Part shown: one piece after another, positions 40,947 to 49,655 of the stretch | Numbering within the stretch: position 1 is the stretch's first letter | Layout of the letters: each line of letters starts with the position of its first letter | From: DASRHT01 sp035293765 | Lineage (GTDB): Bacteria > Chloroflexota > Ktedonobacteria > Ktedonobacterales > Ktedonobacteraceae | Reading direction: 5' to 3' | Assembly (NCBI GenBank): GCA_035293765.1 | Contig: DATGMF010000099.1 | Span: 1-64,000 of the forward strand | Length of the DNA: 64,000 nt | Translations under genes and position numbers: made by a program | Notes under the pieces: generated by a model | The model's input: the letters and a program-made list of their open reading frames with translations, nothing else | Databases searched by the model: none | What the model was told of the DNA's origin: nothing

Positions 40947-43823
40947 ATGCTCTCCGCCAGAGAACCGCGCAAGGGTGGCACGGTTGTAAAGCGCATACTC
41001 CCTCTGTGCTTCGTCGCTTTATTGCTATTCGTGACCGACATTAGCAATGCTTATGCCGGTGGCACCGCGCCTAATGGTCCCGGAGCCCCTTCCAACTGGA
41101 CGCCGTCGAACAATACTATTCTCGGGACTGCCGCGAACAATACCAGCCAGGTCTGGTTTACCGGCTACAGCGGTATTATCGGCGAGGTCTTCTATCCCAC
41201 CGCGGATACGCCCAATACCACCGATTTACAGTTCCTCATCGGCGACTCGGCCCACACCTGGGCTGATGAAGAGAAGGTCGATACCACCTCCCAGGTGCAG
41301 CTTTTCGATAATCATGCGCTGGCCTGGACCGCCACGAATACAGCGAAGAATGGGAAGTACCGCATCACAAAAACCATCTATACCGATCCTGCTCGCAATT
41401 CGCTGATCCAGAACGTTACATTTACCGCGTTGAGCGGCAACATCTCGAACTACCTGCTCTATGTGCTCTATAATCCAACCATGCACGACGCGGGCAATAA
41501 CAATACCAGCTCCACTCAGGTATCCGGCGGCAGAACGATGCTGGTATCGACCGATGCTTCGGGAAATTTTGCGAGCGCATTAGCGGCGTCGTTTCCCTAT
41601 CAAGCAGGCATGACCAGCTCTGGCTTCGTCGGGCAGAACGATGGCTGGACGGATATCAAGGGAGCGAGCAATTGTGGCAGCGGCAGTTGCCCCGATTTCA
41701 CGATGAATGATACCTTTAGCGCGGCCAACAACGGCAATACCGCTCAAACGGGGCTGCTGGACCTCTCGAACGGTGGCACGATCAATACGCAGACGGCGAC
41801 CAGCGTGACTTTTAACCTCGTGCTCTCCTTCGGGCAGACGGGCGGCGGCAACTCGGCTAGCGTTAACGCCGAACAGACCTTAAATGGCACGCTTGGTGAT
41901 ACCTCGAATATGCTCGGCACCTACGTCTCACAATGGAACAGTTTTGATAACACCCTGAAAACGCCCCCGGCTGTGGGTGGCATGACGGCAATCCAGCAGG
42001 CGCGGCAGCAGGAGTATTACCTGGCTGCCAACGTGCTCAAAACGTCGCAGGATAAGCAAACGGGCGCGATGGTCGCGGGGCTGGGCGTGCCGTGGGGCGC
42101 GTCAAACGGCGATGGTAATGCGGGCGGCTATCACCTGGTCTGGGAACGGGATATGTATGAGTTCTCCAGCGCCCTGATTGTTGCCGGTGATACCAGCGAT
42201 CCCAAACGCGCTCTACTGTGGGCCTTCAATACGCAGCAGCAGGCGGATGGACATTTTCCGCAGAATAGTTTTGTCAATGGTACGCCCTTCTTTAATGGTA
42301 TCCAGATGGACGAGCAGGCTTTTCCCATCGTGCTTGCCTGGAAACTGGGCGTGACCGATAGCGCCAACTATAACCAGCATATCAAGCCTGCCGCCAACTA
42401 TATCATCGAGCATGGCCCCTTTACCGGTCAGGAGCGCTGGGAGGAGAATAGCGGCTACAGCCCCTCGACCATCGCAGCCGAGATCGCTGGTCTGGCCTGT
42501 GCCGCCGATATCGCCCGCATCAATGGAGATACCGTCAACCAGACGCGTTTCAATAACTATGCTGATTACTATCAGGGGTTGGTCGCGAACTGGACCTTTA
42601 CCACCACCGGCCCGCTCGGCAGTGGCTACTACTTCGAGCGCATCGACGATAACGCCAATCCCAACGATGGGCATAGCCTCACCATCCAAAACGGCGGGGG
42701 CACCTTTGACGAGCGTTCGGTAGTGGATGCGGGCTTTCTGGAACTGGCACGGCAGGGCGTGATGCCGGCGAACTCGCCCTATATCACGCTTTCGCTGCCG
42801 GTCGTCGATTCTACAATCAGCCAGGTGATTAACGGCAATCGCTACTGGTTCCGCTACAATCACGATGGCTATGGCGAGCATGCTGATGGTTCGGATTTCA
42901 ATGGTTCGGGCATAGGGCGGCTCTGGCCCATCTTCTCCGGCGAGCGTGGCATTTACACGGCAGATACTGGAGGCAGCGCCGATGCAGCTTTGACCGCGAT
43001 GACGTCCGCAGCAAACAGTTCCGGCCTGATTCCAGAGCAGGTCTGGGATAGCAGCGCACCGGCTGGCTTTACGCCGGGGACGCCGACCAAGTCGATGGAC
43101 CCGCTCAACTGGGCAATGGGCGAATTTATCACCCTGCTTTTCTCCGCCAGCACGTCAACCATTGCCGACGTTGCCTCTGTGGTCTCCAGCCGTTATGTGA
43201 GCGGAGCCTTTCAGCCGCATTCCGGCTTTGCCGTCGATGACGATAGCAGCCAGCTCGTGCAGGGCAAGGCGCTGACCATCTACTATCGCGGTTCTTTAAG
43301 CTCTGCCAGCCATGTCTACCTGCACTGGGGAGAGAATAACTGGCAGAATGTCGTGGGCGTCGATAAGCCGATGGTCAAGCGCGCCGATGGTTTCTGGCAG
43401 ACGACGATCAGCGTACCGACCGATGCGACGCAGCTCAACTTCGCCTTTAATGACGGCCTGGGCAATTGGGATAACAACGGCGGCGGCAACTGGAATGACG
43501 CCATCAGCGCAGCCGGACCTTCGCCCGCGCTGGCAACGCCGGTGATGAGCTTCCCCTATGTGCCTGTGCAGAGCCAGCAGGTCAAGATCACGTATAACGG
43601 CTCGCTAGCCGGCTCAGCTTCCAGTATGACGATGCACTGGGGTTTTAACAACTGGACCAGCCCGACCGATGTCACCATGACAAAGCAGAGCGATGGCTCC
43701 TGGCTCGGCCTCGCCTTCCTGCCACAGAGCGCGGGCCAGCTCAACCTCGCCTTCTTCAATCAAAGTAATACCTGGGACAACAACGGGGGCAGTAACTATA
43801 ACCTGGCGGTTTCCCAGCGGTAG
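40947..43823 (+). CDS. Secreted GH15 glucan alpha-glucosidase with two C-terminal CBM25-like domains
   Basis: The 958-residue protein has a signal peptide (cleavage near Ala37), an N-terminal beta-sandwich (about 40-330) and an (alpha/alpha)6 catalytic domain. Landmarks are HLVWERDMYEF near 396, QERWEENSGYSPST with the general-acid Glu at 499 or 500, and LWPIFSGERG with the base Glu666. Two similar starch-binding modules follow, each with HWG.NNW and WDNNGG.N (about 770-860 and 865-955). It should release glucose from starch or dextran outside the cell, as glucoamylases and glucodextranases do. AAAGGAG precedes the ATG, and a terminator follows. Confidence 0.9.
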   Translation: MLSAREPRKGGTVVKRILPLCFVALLLFVTDISNAYAGGTAPNGPGAPSNWTPSNNTILGTAANNTSQVWFTGYSGIIGEVFYPTADTPNTTDLQFLIGDSAHTWADEEKVDTTSQVQLFDNHALAWTATNTAKNGKYRITKTIYTDPARNSLIQNVTFTALSGNISNYLLYVLYNPTMHDAGNNNTSSTQVSGGRTMLVSTDASGNFASALAASFPYQAGMTSSGFVGQNDGWTDIKGASNCGSGSCPDFTMNDTFSAANNGNTAQTGLLDLSNGGTINTQTATSVTFNLVLSFGQTGGGNSASVNAEQTLNGTLGDTSNMLGTYVSQWNSFDNTLKTPPAVGGMTAIQQARQQEYYLAANVLKTSQDKQTGAMVAGLGVPWGASNGDGNAGGYHLVWERDMYEFSSALIVAGDTSDPKRALLWAFNTQQQADGHFPQNSFVNGTPFFNGIQMDEQAFPIVLAWKLGVTDSANYNQHIKPAANYIIEHGPFTGQERWEENSGYSPSTIAAEIAGLACAADIARINGDTVNQTRFNNYADYYQGLVANWTFTTTGPLGSGYYFERIDDNANPNDGHSLTIQNGGGTFDERSVVDAGFLELARQGVMPANSPYITLSLPVVDSTISQVINGNRYWFRYNHDGYGEHADGSDFNGSGIGRLWPIFSGERGIYTADTGGSADAALTAMTSAANSSGLIPEQVWDSSAPAGFTPGTPTKSMDPLNWAMGEFITLLFSASTSTIADVASVVSSRYVSGAFQPHSGFAVDDDSSQLVQGKALTIYYRGSLSSASHVYLHWGENNWQNVVGVDKPMVKRADGFWQTTISVPTDATQLNFAFNDGLGNWDNNGGGNWNDAISAAGPSPALATPVMSFPYVPVQSQQVKITYNGSLAGSASSMTMHWGFNNWTSPTDVTMTKQSDGSWLGLAFLPQSAGQLNLAFFNQSNTWDNNGGSNYNLAVSQR

Positions 43824-43831
43824 CCGCTTTA

Positions 43832-43866
43832 AGAAGACGACAACCAGAAGATGGCTGTCGTCTTCT
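43832..43866. terminator. Terminator after the GH15 gene
   Basis: An 11-bp stem (43832-43842 with 43856-43866) extended inward by two further pairs, followed by a CT-rich tract. It lies between two convergent genes and may serve both. Confidence 0.7.
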
Positions 43867-43887
43867 CTTTCTCATGCAGGGCCTGAA

Positions 43888-44568
43888 TTACCAGACATAC
43901 GGAATGAGGCGATATTTGACCTGCGTCATATAAGCATCATAGCCCGGCAGTTCTTCGCGCAACATATGTTCTTCCATGACTGCTCGCAGCCCCATCCCGG
44001 CGATCAGGACCAGGGCGAACAGCACGCCGTACCAGGAGCCTAGCAGCAAGGCTGTTCCAAGAAAAAAAGGGATCGCGCCAGCATACAGTGGATGACGGAC
44101 GTAGTGATAGGGTCCGGTGGATACCACGGTTTGCCCCCTGTCTTGCTGGATACGTATGGTTGACGACAGGAACGTGTTTTCACGAAAGGTCAGGGCCATG
44201 AGAACAAACGAGGTCAGCAACAGAATGACTCCTGCAACCTGGAGGAAAAGGGGCATATACGACCAGTGAAAACGCACTGCATCGAATGGGATCAGCACCG
44301 TCCAGGCAAGGCAGAGCAGATAGTAGAACGGAGTGAACACCTTGTCCCAGGTTTTTTGATTCGGCTGAGAGAAGTTCATGCGCTCTTGCAGCAGATCGGG
44401 ATTGTACTTGAAGAGCAGTGCTATGCCAACGCAGGAAACGCCGTAGACCAGGATCAAGAAAATCCAGGCGGCAGGCCAGGCGAGGGTACCTGCCGGAAGA
44501 AACAGAGCCAGAGCAAAGACCACAAAGCTGATCACGATATATGCCAGCATCTTCAGCGCGAGAAGCAT
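43888..44568 (-). CDS. Isoprenylcysteine carboxyl methyltransferase-like membrane protein
   Basis: From the ATG at 44568, chosen for the GAGG site seven bases upstream, the protein has 226 residues and five or six membrane helices. The C-terminal catalytic core has STGPYHYVRHPLYAGAI and then MEEHMLREELPGYDAYMTQV, the signature of ICMT/PEMT-type SAM-dependent membrane methyltransferases. In bacteria such proteins methylate lipids or small molecules; the acceptor here is unknown. It is convergent with the GH15 gene. Confidence 0.82.
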   Translation of the reverse strand: MLLALKMLAYIVISFVVFALALFLPAGTLAWPAAWIFLILVYGVSCVGIALLFKYNPDLLQERMNFSQPNQKTWDKVFTPFYYLLCLAWTVLIPFDAVRFHWSYMPLFLQVAGVILLLTSFVLMALTFRENTFLSSTIRIQQDRGQTVVSTGPYHYVRHPLYAGAIPFFLGTALLLGSWYGVLFALVLIAGMGLRAVMEEHMLREELPGYDAYMTQVKYRLIPYVW

Positions 44569-44786
44569 AAAGCACCTCTTTCCATAGAGAACGAGCATCC
44601 ATATATATCTACAAATAAGAATACCTGCTTTGGCTCATTGTCGCCAGCGCGCTTTTATGTTACAGTGTGGAGGGATGGCCGGTTACGAGCCATCTTTGGA
44701 GAGATTCTATGCGGTTGTGCGGCCAGGAAGCTAGCACCAGGGATGTTGTCGCGCTGGCTATCAAAGGTGAAAGGGAACTATTTTTT

Positions 44787-45962
44787 ATGGATACACTTAG
44801 ACGCGAAGTGTTGTCACAGCGCGTTCGGCAGGTTAGACCTTCGGGGATTCGCAAGTTTTTTGATATCATCAATACCATGCCAGAGGTGATTTCGTTGGGC
44901 GTGGGCGAGCCGGATTTCGTGACGCCCGAACATATTCGCCAGGCGGGTATCAATTCTATACAGCAGGGCCATACCAGCTATACATCGAATTATGGCATCC
45001 TCGCGCTGCGTGAAGAGATCGCGGCCATGTTGCAGCGCCGCTATGGCCTCAGCTATGACCCCAAAACGCAGATCCTGGTCACGGTGGGCGTGAGCGAAGC
45101 GGTGGATCTGGCGATGCGCACCATTATCGATCCCGGTGACGAGGTCATCTCGCCCGATCCCGGTTATGTCGCCTATGAAGCGGACATTATTTTTGCGGGC
45201 GGCGTGCCGGTTCCGGTCCCGACTTACGCTCGCTATGACTTTGCGGTACGCGCCGCCGAGATTGCCGCCGCCATTACGCCACGCACAAAAATGATTCTGA
45301 TCGGCACTCCCAACAATCCCACGGGGGCGGTCATCCCGAAAAGCGAACTGGAAGGCATCGCGCGACTCGCCATTGAGCATGATCTGATCGTTGCCGCGGA
45401 CGAAGTGTATAGCCGCCTCGTCTATGATACGGAGCATGTCTGTATCGCATCTCTGCCCGGCATGCAAGAGCGCACTATCTTAATGGATGGCTTCTCGAAA
45501 GCCTATGCCATGACTGGCTGGCGCGTTGGCTATGTCGCGGCAGCTCCTCATATTTTAGAGGCTATGCTTAAAATTCATCAGTATGCGATCATGTGCGCCG
45601 GTACGGCTGCTCAAGAAGCGGCGCTGGAGGCATTGCGTCATGGCGAACCCGATGTGCAGGCGATGCACGATGAGTATGCGCGCCGTCGCCAGATGTTTGT
45701 CGCCGGACTCAATCGCCTGGGCCTGCCCTGTTGCGAGCCGCGAGGAGCCTTCTACGCCTTTCCCTATATCGGCGATACCGGCATGACCGAAGAGGAATTT
45801 GCAGAGAAGCTGCTCTTTGAAGAGAAGGTTGCGGTCGTCCCCGGCAACGCTTTTGGAGCGGCTGGCACCGGCTATGTGCGTGCTGCCTATTGTACCGCGT
45901 ATGACAAACTGGAGGAAGCTCTGGTGAGGATCGAGCGCTTCCTGAAGAGCCATAAAGCTTAG
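44787..45962 (+). CDS. Class I/II PLP-dependent aminotransferase
   Basis: The 391-residue form from the ATG at 44787 matches the family length. The 40 residues gained from an upstream ATG have no family counterpart. Features include SLGVGEPDFVTPEHI at the start, GTPNNPTGAV, AADEVYSRLVYD, and DGFSKAYAMTGWRVGY with the Schiff-base Lys. The C-terminus has the substrate-carboxylate Arg in YVRAAYC. It resembles aspartate or aromatic aminotransferases; substrate cannot be fixed. It is a single gene, followed by strong inverted repeats. Confidence 0.9.
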   Translation: MDTLRREVLSQRVRQVRPSGIRKFFDIINTMPEVISLGVGEPDFVTPEHIRQAGINSIQQGHTSYTSNYGILALREEIAAMLQRRYGLSYDPKTQILVTVGVSEAVDLAMRTIIDPGDEVISPDPGYVAYEADIIFAGGVPVPVPTYARYDFAVRAAEIAAAITPRTKMILIGTPNNPTGAVIPKSELEGIARLAIEHDLIVAADEVYSRLVYDTEHVCIASLPGMQERTILMDGFSKAYAMTGWRVGYVAAAPHILEAMLKIHQYAIMCAGTAAQEAALEALRHGEPDVQAMHDEYARRRQMFVAGLNRLGLPCCEPRGAFYAFPYIGDTGMTEEEFAEKLLFEEKVAVVPGNAFGAAGTGYVRAAYCTAYDKLEEALVRIERFLKSHKA

Positions 45963-46005
45963 AATGTGTCTGCTTCCTATGTCATTATCTTTACTTCGTT
46001 GAGGC

Positions 46006-46026
46006 TGGCGCGGCGAAGCCGCGCCA
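46006..46026. repeat. Short G+C-rich hairpin
   Basis: A perfect 9-bp stem (46006-46014 with 46018-46026) around a GAA loop, immediately before a longer inverted repeat. It has no T run on the plus strand, so it is not a standard terminator. Confidence 0.6.
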
Positions 46027-46030
46027 AAAG

Positions 46031-46085
46031 TGATAAAAGGAGTGCAACAGATGCGCGTAGCGCATCTGTTGCACTCCTTTTATCA
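46031..46085. repeat. 26-bp perfect inverted repeat with a 3-base spacer
   Basis: Bases 46031-46056 are the exact reverse complement of 46060-46085, with GTA between. Such a long perfect stem is unusual outside mobile palindromes or processed RNAs. It lies in the gap between the aminotransferase and DsbA-like genes. Confidence 0.85.
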
Positions 46086-46165
46086 AGAAAGCGAGCACCG
46101 ACGGTGTGAGCACGCTGTCTCCATGCACATTAGGCACATTCTTAGCCAGAGGCAGCAACAAGAGG

Positions 46166-46189
46166 AGCCGCAGAGATACCCCTGCGGCT
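46166..46189 (-). terminator. Hairpin downstream of the DsbA-like gene
   Basis: An 8-bp stem (46166-46173 with 46182-46189) lies 19 bases after the minus-strand gene ends. Only a weak T-rich tract follows, so termination is possible but not certain. Confidence 0.35.
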
Positions 46190-46207
46190 GTTCTCGTTCC
46201 AATAAAA

Positions 46208-46843
46208 TTATGCGGATACCGGTCCCCACTGGGCCTGAGCGCGGTCACGTTTTAGCTCGAAGATATTGGGCTGATTGAGCGTCCACGCCGTATAATCCCA
46301 CAACTCGCCGGCCTCTTCTCCGCTGGGAACGCTATGGATGATAGGACCGTAGAAGCCGACGTTCGACCCTTCCAGGGCGATGGTGGGCACGCCGAAGGCA
46401 TGATAGCGTTTCACGGCTTCTTCATGGTCGCCTAGCACGTCCTGGATCGTGCTTTCGTCTGCCAGAGCTTTGTCTACAAAATCTGGCCCGAAGCCGACCT
46501 CTTCTGCGCAGGCGGCGACGACGTTGCGGTCTCTGATGCTTTCCTTGCGCCCATGTTGCGCGTTGCCGAGCGCGACGTACAGCTTTTCCCATCCTTCGTT
46601 GCCGTGCAGGCGTTTAGCCAGCGCCAGCGAACGTAAAGCGGCCCAGCCGGCTCCATTGACATAATCTGGCTCTGTTCCTTCCTTGCGGTTGACGACCTCA
46701 AGGCTAAATAAACGCCAGTGGATATCGACGGGGCGAACATTGCGCGCCTCGCGTATCCAGAGCGCAGTACGCCAGGCCAGAGGACAGAGCGGGTCAACGT
46801 GGAAGTTGATGCTGGCAGGTGTTGACGCCTCTTTCAAGCTCAT
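46208..46843 (-). CDS. DsbA-family thioredoxin-fold oxidoreductase (mycothiol-dependent nitroreductase Rv2466c-like)
   Basis: The 211-residue protein has the FHVDPLCPLAWRT active site near residues 14-26, a thioredoxin fold with a helical insert, and a cis-Pro loop in FGVPTIAL. This is the pattern of the Rv2466c-like group of DsbA proteins, which reduce substrates with low-molecular-weight thiols. The motif is C-P-L-A, so only one active-site cysteine remains, and a monothiol mechanism is expected. A GAGGGG site precedes the ATG. Confidence 0.8.
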   Translation of the reverse strand: MSLKEASTPASINFHVDPLCPLAWRTALWIREARNVRPVDIHWRLFSLEVVNRKEGTEPDYVNGAGWAALRSLALAKRLHGNEGWEKLYVALGNAQHGRKESIRDRNVVAACAEEVGFGPDFVDKALADESTIQDVLGDHEEAVKRYHAFGVPTIALEGSNVGFYGPIIHSVPSGEEAGELWDYTAWTLNQPNIFELKRDRAQAQWGPVSA

Positions 46844-47024
46844 AAATACTGATCCCCTCTCATGTCGTAATTATTTTAACACTTCAGAAAGTGAAGCACC
46901 CAGATGATAGGATATCGCGGAAAAACAGGGGATGTCAATAGTCGCCCACATTTCCTGTTTAATTTATATTGTTACTACTAACCGTAAAGAAGGAAAAAAG
47001 AGGAGAGTGTAAGAAGGTTTTGTG

Positions 47025-47204
47025 CTAAGAGATATCGATAACTTGTGCTCGCTTTACCAGCTCTTTCATCCCTATGTACCCAGGCTCCAGGCTTTCAACC
47101 ATTAAAACTCCCCCTTCTTTGTCCTGATAGATAACTTTTCCACGCCATATCTTCTGCGGATTGGTTGGCAAATCCTTTGGATGTAGACGGTAAGAGATAA
47201 CCAC
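47025..47204 (-). CDS. Small 59-residue protein of unknown function
   Basis: A GTG at 47204 opens a 59-codon frame, beginning VVISYRLHPKDLPTNPQKIW and ending KRAQVIDIS. Its composition, a GKVIYQDKEGGVLMVESLEPGYIG stretch and balanced charge look like a real soluble protein. The frame stays open for about 12 codons upstream without an ATG, so the start is uncertain, and a decayed 5' end is possible. It lies in what would otherwise be a 444-base gap between the DsbA-like gene and the mini-XRE gene. The rest of that gap shows nothing recognisable. Confidence 0.5.
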   Translation of the reverse strand: MVISYRLHPKDLPTNPQKIWRGKVIYQDKEGGVLMVESLEPGYIGMKELVKRAQVIDIS

Positions 47205-47287
47205 CTCGTGGGTAGTAGACTGCGACTCTGGCGTAGCTTACCTTCCCTCTTTTCTCGCTATACTACCAGAAAAACGGTGCTATAAAA

Positions 47288-47623
47288 ATGCAACCAGAAA
47301 AATTGTATCAAAAAACTGATAGTACCGTCAACACTTATTCCTTGCTACAATCAAGCTCAGACAAATTGCGGGAGAATGCAAACACCATGCTGAAATTGCG
47401 CGTGAAAGAGGTCGCAGAAAGCAAAGGCTACAATATGTCACGGCTCTCACGGGCCAGCGATATTTCTTTCAATACGATCAAAAAATTATGGCAGCAACCC
47501 TATTCTGGGGCAAATATCGCTACGCTTTCAAAGATTGCCAAAGTTCTCGATGTTCCCCTTGCTGAACTGACTGAGGAGATTCCAGATCAGCCGCATGAAG
47601 GGAGAACACCTTCAACAAGTTAA
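47288..47623 (+). CDS. Mini-XRE (Cro/C1-type) DNA-binding protein, module 1
   Basis: The DNA-binding part is LRVKEVAESKGYNMSRLSRASDISFNTIKKLW followed by LSKIAKVLDVPLAELTEEIPD, a full Cro/C1 helix-turn-helix. It is clearly homologous to the mini-XRE at 62919-63143, sharing KG, LSRASD, NTIK, LSK.AK and EIPD. That paralog starts at the residue equivalent to the internal ATG at 47390, so the true start may be 47390, giving 77 residues. Its 3' end overlaps the convergent small gene by four bases. Probably a repressor of the module. Confidence 0.8.
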   Translation: MQPEKLYQKTDSTVNTYSLLQSSSDKLRENANTMLKLRVKEVAESKGYNMSRLSRASDISFNTIKKLWQQPYSGANIATLSKIAKVLDVPLAELTEEIPDQPHEGRTPSTS

Positions 47624-47946
47624 GGTCTCAATGGCGCTTGTGCGAGTATTTCTTTCATTCTTGCGACCAGTTGCTGCTGCACTTTGTAACTAATATCGTT
47701 GAGCATCACAATATCGGGCGGTCTCATTGATGTATCCTCAATGATCGAATTAATGGTCGTGTTGAGGACAGCAAGGCACATGCCGTCTAGCTCAATAGTC
47801 AGGGAGTCACCTATTTTGTTGATGATTTCCCCCACATAGATTGCAAGCGCCGGAGTGTAGCTGTGAGATTGAAGAAGGCGCTTCAAGAGAGCCACTTCAT
47901 CCTGGCTCAGTTCTATTTTTGAAATGGCAACTTTAGGTATTGGCAT
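47620..47946 (-). CDS. Small module protein B, module 1
   Basis: The 108-residue protein (MPIPKVAISKIELSQDEVALL onward) is helical, without a recognisable domain. The ATG at 47946 sits inside the end of the upstream gene (14-base overlap) with GGAGG five bases before it, so translation is coupled. It ends four bases into the convergent mini-XRE. Its arrangement matches that of the second small gene at 62746. Confidence 0.6.
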   Translation of the reverse strand: MPIPKVAISKIELSQDEVALLKRLLQSHSYTPALAIYVGEIINKIGDSLTIELDGMCLAVLNTTINSIIEDTSMRPPDIVMLNDISYKVQQQLVARMKEILAQAPLRP

Positions 47947-48247
47947 CATTTCCTCCTGGCACGTCTTCAAGACAAATATAGACCTCCGCTAAATACTCTC
48001 CATTGCCCAATGGAATGTCCAACGATCTTACAAAGAACTCACCTTTTGCCACGGTTATTCTTTGCAGGTTGGTTCCCAGATAGCTAACGGCTGTGGAAGC
48101 AGCTTCGGGACAATATATCTTCACGTAAAGCTTGCCTTTTATATCACAAGAAGTCACTACCACGCCCGCTTTGTTCAGATGATCGATCATTCGCACATGA
48201 GCGTGGAAGTCTGGTGATGGCAAGCAATAAAACGTTCTAGAACCCAT
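47933..48247 (-). CDS. Small module protein A, module 1
   Basis: The 104-residue protein has an alternating beta pattern (TFYCLPSPDFHAHVRMIDHL, then VVVTSCDIKGKLYVKIYC), suggesting a small alpha/beta fold of the ACT- or ferredoxin-like sort. I do not recognise it. The ATG at 48247 has AGGAG six bases upstream. It is divergent from the XRE-TPR gene across a 166-base gap with repeated operator-like sequences. Confidence 0.6.
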   Translation of the reverse strand: MGSRTFYCLPSPDFHAHVRMIDHLNKAGVVVTSCDIKGKLYVKIYCPEAASTAVSYLGTNLQRITVAKGEFFVRSLDIPLGNGEYLAEVYICLEDVPGGNDANT

Positions 48248-48272
48248 TCTCAACTCCTACACATATTTTTTT

Positions 48273-48292
48273 ACAGTATAGAACAGTATAGA
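48273..48292. promoter_or_regulatory. Tandem 10-bp repeat, candidate operator
   Basis: ACAGTATAGA occurs twice in direct succession, 26 bases before the small-gene A start. Tandem sites of this kind commonly bind XRE-type regulators, and one is encoded on each side. Confidence 0.45.
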
Positions 48293-48348
48293 GTGCAAAA
48301 TAGTATTGTGATTTGAGTTTTATTCAAACCCTGAACCTTACTCATGTA

Positions 48349-48377
48349 TTGCAATAAAAAAGGTTAGATCGTATAAT
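48349..48377 (+). promoter_or_regulatory. Promoter of the XRE-TPR gene with flanking direct repeats
   Basis: TTGCAA at 48349-48354, a 17-base spacer and a perfect TATAAT at 48372-48377. AGATCGT occurs at 48366-48372 and 48385-48391, bracketing the -10 box. A regulator bound there would block or adjust transcription, so autoregulation is likely. Confidence 0.6.
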
Positions 48378-48413
48378 TACCGTAAGATCGTTAAGTAAGA
48401 GGGGAGGCTGCAA

Positions 48414-49601
48414 TTGGATTGGACGCAATTTGGATATAATGGCATTCACTACGACGATGTAGGTTTTCCCCATCCAGGAGAGCTAATGCGTCAGAAACGG
48501 CAGGAGTTAAAGATGTCGCAGAAAGAACTGGCCGAACTGTTGGGCATATCGAGTAGTATGGTAGCCCGTATGGAGGCGTCAGGCACAGGGCTGGACAGCG
48601 TGATAACGCGCCGAAAAATTGCGAAAATATTGGGGATAGCTCCTATCATGCTGGGTATCGTCTCGCTTGATGATGTCGCGCAAGGAGTTGCACACCTGTA
48701 TAGCACGATCATCCTCAGAAAGACGCTGCACTATCACAGCGAAGCGTACTTTGGCGGTGCATCGGTGGGCGGCATAGTTGAAGTGCAAGAAATGGTGCAA
48801 CAAATATTTGAGATATCAAAAGCACTCGGCCATAAGAATGCCGAGTTATTAGATATTTTGTGCCAATATACGCAACTTGGAGCATCGATAGCGTATGAGG
48901 AACAGGATTACAGGGCAGGGGCATGGTTTGCAAAATGGAGCCTTAATTTCGCCAATAAGCTCCATGATGATAATCTTGTGGCAGGTAGTCTCCTAAACTT
49001 GGGATCTGCACTTTACAGGCGAGAAGACCTTACTCGCGCACAAAAAACCCTAGAGGAAGCAATGACTCTAAAACAACTTCCTGTGTCTACCATCGGAGCT
49101 GTAACCTTAGATGCTGCGCGGATTTATTCGCGGCAAGGAAACAGAGATGCAATTAAGCTCCTTGAAAAATCGACGAATATTGCGCGTAGAGTGCAGGCAT
49201 GGGACCATGCAACTATACAGGCAGATTTGGGTTTTTGCTATATACGAGGAGCACGCATTTTCTTAGACCTGGGAGATACAGCTAACGCTCAAGATCAAAT
49301 TGAGATGGCCGATAGCGCCGTGCCAGGGAAGTTTATGCGCAGAAGGTCTCTAATCTCTGTATTAGAGGCGGAGATAGCTATTGCCAGGGGACAATTCCAT
49401 GACGCTTTGATACATGCCGATAACGCATTATTGCTTGCAAAAGACCTGGGGGCGAACGAGAACCTCGTTAAGGGGCATATTCTTAATATCTCAAATCTGC
49501 TCCAGGCCAGCTCGTTCGGTACTTCTAGAGAAGTAAAGGCGTTTTCCAATAAGGTGAGCCTTTTTATTGGTGATAAGAAGATCAAGCCAGCAGCCTGTTA
49601 A
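48414..49601 (+). CDS. XRE-TPR transcriptional regulator, module 1
   Basis: The 395-residue protein starts with TTG, with GGAGG six bases upstream. An HTH (GELMRQKRQELKMSQKELAELLGISSSMVARME) occupies residues ~22-70. The remaining ~300 residues are TPR-like helical repeats (for example ALYRREDLTRAQKTLEEAM). This is the layout of peptide- or ligand-responsive regulators such as the RRNPP family, an analogy rather than proven homology. It is divergent from small genes A and B and is followed by a strong terminator. Confidence 0.8.
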   Translation: MDWTQFGYNGIHYDDVGFPHPGELMRQKRQELKMSQKELAELLGISSSMVARMEASGTGLDSVITRRKIAKILGIAPIMLGIVSLDDVAQGVAHLYSTIILRKTLHYHSEAYFGGASVGGIVEVQEMVQQIFEISKALGHKNAELLDILCQYTQLGASIAYEEQDYRAGAWFAKWSLNFANKLHDDNLVAGSLLNLGSALYRREDLTRAQKTLEEAMTLKQLPVSTIGAVTLDAARIYSRQGNRDAIKLLEKSTNIARRVQAWDHATIQADLGFCYIRGARIFLDLGDTANAQDQIEMADSAVPGKFMRRRSLISVLEAEIAIARGQFHDALIHADNALLLAKDLGANENLVKGHILNISNLLQASSFGTSREVKAFSNKVSLFIGDKKIKPAAC

Positions 49602-49613
49602 CAGCTTTCCCTT

Positions 49614-49655
49614 AGAGTACTATGCTGAGGTTAAAACATAGTACTCTATTTTTTT
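49614..49655 (+). terminator. Terminator of the XRE-TPR gene
   Basis: A perfect 11-bp stem (49614-49624 with 49637-49647), a 12-base loop and a run of seven T. Confidence 0.9.

Noticed and set aside
42213..42881. 222-codon minus-strand frame inside the GH15 gene
   Set aside because: It is a compositional shadow of the GH15 catalytic domain. The plus-strand frame has the conserved motifs.
44667..44786. Upstream ATG for the aminotransferase
   Set aside because: The extra 40 residues do not resemble the family, and the internal ATG gives the normal length.
46031..46248. Two small frames on opposite strands sharing GVQQMR and AHLLHSF
   Set aside because: They are both translations of the 26-bp inverted repeat and its flanks, so the similarity is due to the palindrome and not to genes.
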